DNA from: an uncultured Planctomycetaceae bacterium
Lineage (GTDB): Bacteria > Planctomycetota > Planctomycetia > Pirellulales > JACPPG01
Assembly: GCA_945957305.1 (NCBI GenBank)
Contig: CAMFLN010000058.1
Location: 1 to 9,656, forward strand
Length of the DNA: 9,656 nucleotides
Direction: 5' to 3'
The position numbers and the translations under genes were made by a program. The notes under the pieces were generated by a model. It saw nothing but the letters and a program-made list of their open reading frames with translations. It was not told the origin of the DNA and searched no databases. How positions within the stretch are numbered: the first letter of the stretch is position 1; each line of letters begins with the position of its first letter. Shown one piece after another: positions 7,099 through 9,656 of the stretch.

Positions 7099-7126
7099 AC
7101 TACCGATTACTGCCTACCATCTACTG
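7099..7126 (-). repeat. Degenerate heptamer tandem repeat
   Basis: On the minus strand four units in a row read CAGTAGA, TGGTAGG, CAGTAAT, CGGTAGT: seven-base period with a shared core GTA at positions 3-5. It starts a few bases after the moxR stop codon and lies next to the palindrome. Short GTAGGCA-like heptad repeats are a known type of intergenic repeat in some bacteria; this copy is decayed. Confidence 0.45.
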
Positions 7127-7129
7127 CTG

Positions 7130-8071
7130 TCACGTCGGCACCGGCAGGTCGTCGACGAAGCGCTGGATGATCGATTCCACCGCGCCGCGTTGATTTCCGT
7201 GCAAGTAGCTCTTCGTGATCACGCGATGCGCCAGCACCGGCACGGCCAGTCGCTTAATGTCATCCGGCACGACATAGTCGCGCCCCTCGATCAGCGCCAG
7301 CGCCTGGCTGGCCCGATATAGGCACAACGCACCGCGCGTGCTCGCGCCGACGTGCAGGTCGTCGCTGTTGCGCGTGGCATCGATCAGGTCGAGCAAATAA
7401 TGATGGATCGCTTCGTCCATCGATACGCGACGCACCGCCTCTTGCAGCGCGATCACCTGTTGGCAATCGAGCACGGGCGTCAATTGATCGACCGGTTCTC
7501 CTTGCCGATGGCTGGTCAACACCTGCAACTCTTCGTCGCGCTCGGGATAGCCGATGCTCGTTTGCAGCAGAAAGCGATCCAGCTGGCTCTCGGGCAGCGG
7601 GTAGGTCCCTTCGAATTCGAAAGGATTCTGGGTGGCGATCACCATAAACGGCCGCGGCAGAGGATACGTGTGCCCATCGACCGAGACCTGACCGTCGCTC
7701 ATCGCTTCCAGCAAGGCGCTTTGCGTGCGCGGCGTGGTGCGGTTGATTTCGTCGGCCAGGACGATGTTGGCAAAGACCGGACCCTGGCTGAAAAAGAACT
7801 CGCTCGTTTTCGCATCGTAGATACTCGAACCGACGATATCGCCCGGCAGCAGGTCAGGCGTGAATTGAATTCGCGTGAAGCGAGCGTTGATGCTCTTGGC
7901 GAGCGCCTTGCCGACCAGGGTCTTGCCCACGCCGGGGACGTCCTCGAGCAGGACGTGTTCGCCTGCCAAGAGTGCCGCGACGCACAAGCGAATCACGCGC
8001 GGCTTGCCGAGCACCACCTTGGCGATGTTGGCTTCCAACTCGCCGACGAGACTATGCAGTTCCGGCGTCAT
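7130..8071 (-). CDS. moxR: MoxR-family AAA+ ATPase, 313 aa
   Basis: Cytoplasmic ring-forming chaperone-like ATPase. Visible elements are Walker A EDVPGVGKTLVGKAL (Gly47-Thr51 with Lys50), Walker B NIVLADEINR (Asp107, Glu108), sensor 1 ATQNP (Asn149), the arginine-finger region ESQLDRF (Arg166), and the C-terminal lid with sensor 2 GASTRG (Arg246). The length is normal for the family. The start at 8071 gives the usual short N-terminal helix (MTPELHSLVGELEANI); the ribosome site is weak. It is the first large gene of the MoxR-DUF58-TgpA set, with 115 bp to the DUF58 gene. Family knowledge suggests it remodels or activates DUF58/VWA-type partners at the membrane; which protein it acts on here is inferred from gene order only. 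Confidence 0.95.
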   Translation of the reverse strand: MTPELHSLVGELEANIAKVVLGKPRVIRLCVAALLAGEHVLLEDVPGVGKTLVGKALAKSINARFTRIQFTPDLLPGDIVGSSIYDAKTSEFFFSQGPVFANIVLADEINRTTPRTQSALLEAMSDGQVSVDGHTYPLPRPFMVIATQNPFEFEGTYPLPESQLDRFLLQTSIGYPERDEELQVLTSHRQGEPVDQLTPVLDCQQVIALQEAVRRVSMDEAIHHYLLDLIDATRNSDDLHVGASTRGALCLYRASQALALIEGRDYVVPDDIKRLAVPVLAHRVITKSYLHGNQRGAVESIIQRFVDDLPVPT

Positions 8072-8105
8072 ATCGACCGTCCACGCAGAAGTGTTCCGTC
8101 GAGGA

Positions 8106-8123
8106 GGCGCGAAGGATCGCGCC
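8106..8123. repeat. Perfect GC-rich hairpin in the moxR leader
   Basis: GGCGCGA (8106-8112), loop AGGA, TCGCGCC (8117-8123): a 7-bp perfect stem whose gene-proximal edge lies 34 bases before the moxR start codon. There is no T-run, so it does not look like a terminator. It could affect translation or stability of the moxR message, or protect a processed end. Confidence 0.45.
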
Positions 8124-8134
8124 CGCCCCTTCTC

Positions 8135-8254
8135 TCATGATACGCGCGCCAGGTACCGCCACGTCCAGGCCGCGACTTGCTCAGCCAGCTTCATGTTAGC
8201 CGCCCGAAACGCCCACGGTCCACCCCCTGGCAAAGGCGGCGGATCGTGCGACAT
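8135..8254 (-). CDS. Candidate small protein, 39 aa
   Basis: A short open frame in the gap between the 78-aa gene and moxR. It begins MSHDPPPLPGGGPWAF and ends WTWRYLARVS. The first half is proline- and glycine-rich; the second (from about residue 16) reads as an amphipathic helix rich in Ala, Arg and Trp. It begins 27 bp after the preceding stop codon and ends 63 bp before moxR, so it fits the operon spacing. The ribosome site is poor (only AGAG further upstream), and I know no family. Protein-like composition and position support it; length and weak initiation speak against. Confidence 0.4.
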   Translation of the reverse strand: MSHDPPPLPGGGPWAFRAANMKLAEQVAAWTWRYLARVS

Positions 8255-8281
8255 GGGATTTGGTGAGCGCTCTAACGGTAG

Positions 8282-8518
8282 CTATCGTTGAATCGGGGGC
8301 TCGCCGCGGCGGAGCGGGATATCACCCGGGTAATCGCCCAAGTTGAGCAATTGGTCCCGCTGAGCTCGTGCGCGCTCGTGTCGCCGCCATTCCTGAAACG
8401 GCTGCAGGGCAATCGTGAGCAAAGCGGCTACCACCGCGGTCGCCACCAGCATTGTCCGCAAGCGGAACTGATACCAGCGACGCGTGCGACGAATTGCATC
8501 AGTTGCCGCAGTCATCAT
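8282..8518 (-). CDS. Small single-span membrane protein of planctomycete type, 78 aa
   Basis: The protein has a basic stretch, RRTRRWYQFRLRTML (10-24), then a hydrophobic helix (about 23-38, LVATAVVAALLTIAL), then a charged tail with many Arg (EWRRHERARAQRDQL). This R-x-W-Y/F-Q-F-R/S-L-R-T-L/M-L block before a single membrane helix is common in short planctomycete proteins of unknown function. Two ATG codons stand in tandem (8518 and 8515); the first overlaps the TGA of the upstream 82-aa gene (ATGA) and has AGGGA seven bases upstream. The positive-inside rule puts the N-terminus, and the short loop with it, in the cytoplasm. The role is unknown; it may be a partner of the MoxR set downstream or simply share its promoter. 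Confidence 0.75.
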   Translation of the reverse strand: MMTAATDAIRRTRRWYQFRLRTMLVATAVVAALLTIALQPFQEWRRHERARAQRDQLLNLGDYPGDIPLRRGEPPIQR

Positions 8519-8763
8519 TGCTGAATCCCTGGTCCAGGTGGTGACACTTGCTCGCCGCTTGATCCATTATCAGTTCGGTCGTGCACACGTTCGATCGAGA
8601 CCGACAGACCGGCAGCGATAAATACCGCGAAGAGCACAAACGCGAACACCAGCGTCGCACGCGACCACCCCCCCTGCTCCTTGTTCTGCCGTTCCCACTC
8701 GGCCGTGCCGGGCGGGTGCATCAGGGGGTTGTTTTCGGGCCGGTCGTCGGGGGGCGGTTCCAT
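8515..8763 (-). CDS. Small single-span membrane protein, 82 aa
   Basis: The N-terminal part is acidic and proline-rich (MEPPPDDRPENNPL), with GTAEWERQNKEQGGWSRA leading into one clear membrane helix (about 37-56, LVFAFVLFAVFIAAGLSVSI) and a polar tail ending in PPGPGIQQ. It is not a family I can name. An in-frame stop nine bases before the ATG at 8763 rules out an upstream start. Its stop overlaps the start of the 78-aa gene by four bases, so the two are very likely co-translated. It is the first gene of the long minus-strand block, divergent from DAHP synthase with about 210 bp between them; a TAAAAT at 8814-8819 (minus strand) is a possible -10, without a good -35. Confidence 0.72.
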   Translation of the reverse strand: MEPPPDDRPENNPLMHPPGTAEWERQNKEQGGWSRATLVFAFVLFAVFIAAGLSVSIERVHDRTDNGSSGEQVSPPGPGIQQ

Positions 8764-8899
8764 GCAGCTTCAATTTGCCGAGGCGAAGGGGACGAGGGCA
8801 GCCGACGGACGGTATTTTACGCATTCCCTTGAAACCATCGAACCGTATTTTGGGGTCCGATGTCCCGAAGCCGTGCTTCTAAGCTCTGGCTGGGCACGT

Positions 8900-8905
8900 T
8901 ATACT
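8900..8905 (+). promoter_or_regulatory. Candidate -10 box for the DAHP synthase gene
   Basis: TATACT, one base off the sigma70 -10 consensus, lies 71 bases before the GTG start on the coding strand. The hexamer 17 bases upstream (8877-8882, TTCTAA) matches the -35 consensus at three of six positions only. A transcript would start near 8912 and have a leader of about 65 bases. Confidence 0.35.
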
Positions 8906-8940
8906 GCCGAATCACACTTTTTCGCCCGCGGACCAGTAAG

Positions 8941-8965
8941 GCCGCCGGCAAACCTCTACCGCGGC
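8941..8965 (+). promoter_or_regulatory. Leader hairpin directly before the DAHP synthase ribosome site
   Basis: GCCGC (8941-8945), bulged C, GG, a ten-base loop, then CC (8959-8960) and GCGGC (8961-8965): a 7-bp stem with one bulge that ends directly at the AGG (8966-8968) serving the GTG at 8977. It could modulate initiation, but a stem of this GC content can arise by chance in such DNA. Confidence 0.25.
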
Positions 8966-8976
8966 AGGCTGTTACC

Positions 8977-9656
8977 GTGATCATCGTACTCAAGCCCCAT
9001 GTGACCGAGCAGCAGATCGAACACGTGATCCAGCGCGTCGAGGCCCTAGGCCTGAAGGCACACCTCAGCCGCGGCACGTACCGCACGATCATCGGAGTGA
9101 TCGGCGACGAGGCGAAGACCCAGGTCTCGCCGCTCGAGGCGATCGCCGGCGTGGCCCAGGTCGTGCCGATTCTCCCCCCCTACAAGCTCGCCAGCCTCGA
9201 AGCCCATCCCGAGCCCAGCGTCGTCGACTTGGGCGGGGTTAAAATCGGCGGCGGGTACCTGGGGATGATCGCCGGCCCCTGTGCGATCGAGAATGCCGAG
9301 CGGCTGGACGCGATTGCCGCATCGATCAAGGCGTCGGGCGCCAACATCCTGCGGGGCGGAGCCTTCAAGCCACGTACCAGCCCTTACGCGTTCCAGGGGC
9401 TCGGCGAAGAGGGTTTGAAGATCCTCCGCGACACCGGCGACAAGTACGGCATGCCGATCGTGACCGAGGTCATGGATCCGCGCCGCGTCGAGCTGGTCGA
9501 TCGCTATACAGACATGTTCCAGATCGGCGCCCGCAACATGCAGAATTTCAATCTGCTCACCGAAGTGGGGCAGACGCGCCGCCCGGTCCTGCTGAAGCGC
9601 GGCATGAGCGCCAGCGTCAAGGACCTGTTGATGAGCGCCGAATACATCCTCGCCCA
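8977..9656 (+). CDS. aroF: 3-deoxy-7-phosphoheptulonate (DAHP) synthase, type I-beta, N-terminal part (runs off the right edge)
   Basis: First enzyme of the shikimate pathway: condenses phosphoenolpyruvate and erythrose 4-phosphate. It resembles the Thermotoga maritima enzyme throughout. A ferredoxin-like regulatory domain at about 1-70 ([10 protein letters not shown] to ILPPYKLAS), known in that enzyme to mediate Tyr/Phe feedback, precedes the TIM-barrel catalytic domain. Visible barrel motifs are MIAGPCAIE with metal ligand Cys102, [19 protein letters not shown] (125-143, Lys131), [24 protein letters not shown] and [11 protein letters not shown]. About 226 codons are present of some 340; the remaining metal ligands (His, Glu, Asp) lie beyond the window. 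GTG at 8977 is chosen because the family begins with M-I-V-V-L-K-P at this point and an AGG stands eight bases before it. It is transcribed away from the minus-strand block. Confidence 0.96.
   Translation, partial: MIIVLKPHVTEQQIEHVIQRVEALGLKAHLSRGTYRTIIGVIGDEAKTQVSPLEAIAGVAQVVPILPPYKLASLEAHPEPSVVDLGGVKIGGGYLGMIAGPCAIENAERLDAIAASIKASGANILRGGAFKPRTSPYAFQGLGEEGLKILRDTGDKYGMPIVTEVMDPRRVELVDRYTDMFQIGARNMQNFNLLTEVGQTRRPVLLKRGMSASVKDLLMSAEYILA

Noticed and set aside
7352..8140. Plus-strand 262-aa open frame opposite moxR
   Set aside because: It mirrors the moxR coding sequence, with a composition typical of antisense frames and no recognisable domain.
1..9656. CRISPR array, tRNA, rRNA, insertion sequence or prophage genes
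   Set aside because: No regularly spaced long repeats, cloverleaf-like sequence, transposase or phage protein was seen anywhere in the window on either strand.

Overview
The window most likely comes from a planctomycete (Pirellulales-like) chromosome. It is GC-rich and densely coded. It carries a small membrane protein of the 'WYQFRLRTML' kind that is widespread in that phylum, and a MoxR / DUF58 / transglutaminase cluster next to housekeeping metabolic genes. No transposase, integrase, phage gene, CRISPR array, tRNA or rRNA is visible, so it looks like ordinary chromosome rather than an island. Assignment to the phylum is an inference from protein character, not from a marker gene.

Layout from left to right. 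The N-terminal 286 codons of transketolase run off the left edge on the minus strand (1-859). A spacer of about 290 bp follows, then a small plus-strand membrane-protein candidate (1149-1361). Next is a minus-strand aquaporin (1434-2066) with a clear Shine-Dalgarno and a 318-bp upstream spacer holding several small inverted and direct repeats.

The centre is a minus-strand block that reads, in transcription order: an 82-aa single-span membrane protein (8763-8515), a 78-aa single-span membrane protein (8518-8282, ATGA overlap), a candidate 39-aa protein (8254-8135), a MoxR AAA+ ATPase (8071-7130), a DUF58 protein (7014-5833), a TgpA-type membrane transglutaminase (5773-3410) and a divergent YchF-like GTPase with a TGS domain (3413-2385, ATGA overlap). 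A palindromic repeat and a degenerate heptamer repeat lie between moxR and the DUF58 gene. The right edge holds the start of a plus-strand type I-beta DAHP synthase (8977 onward), divergent from the block.

How the genes work together. MoxR-DUF58-TgpA is a recurring bacterial set in which the AAA+ ATPase is thought to act on the DUF58 protein and the membrane enzyme at the cell envelope; the substrate is generally unknown. Unusual here are the YchF-like GTPase that is translationally coupled to the 3' end and the two or three small proteins that precede moxR. Transketolase (making erythrose 4-phosphate) and DAHP synthase (using it) flank the block, but they are about 8 kb apart and there is no sign that they are co-regulated.

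No clearly new defence or biosynthetic system is evident. The best leads are the small-protein module before moxR, the divergent GTPase, the aquaporin whose selectivity-filter arginine is replaced by valine, and the intergenic repeats.
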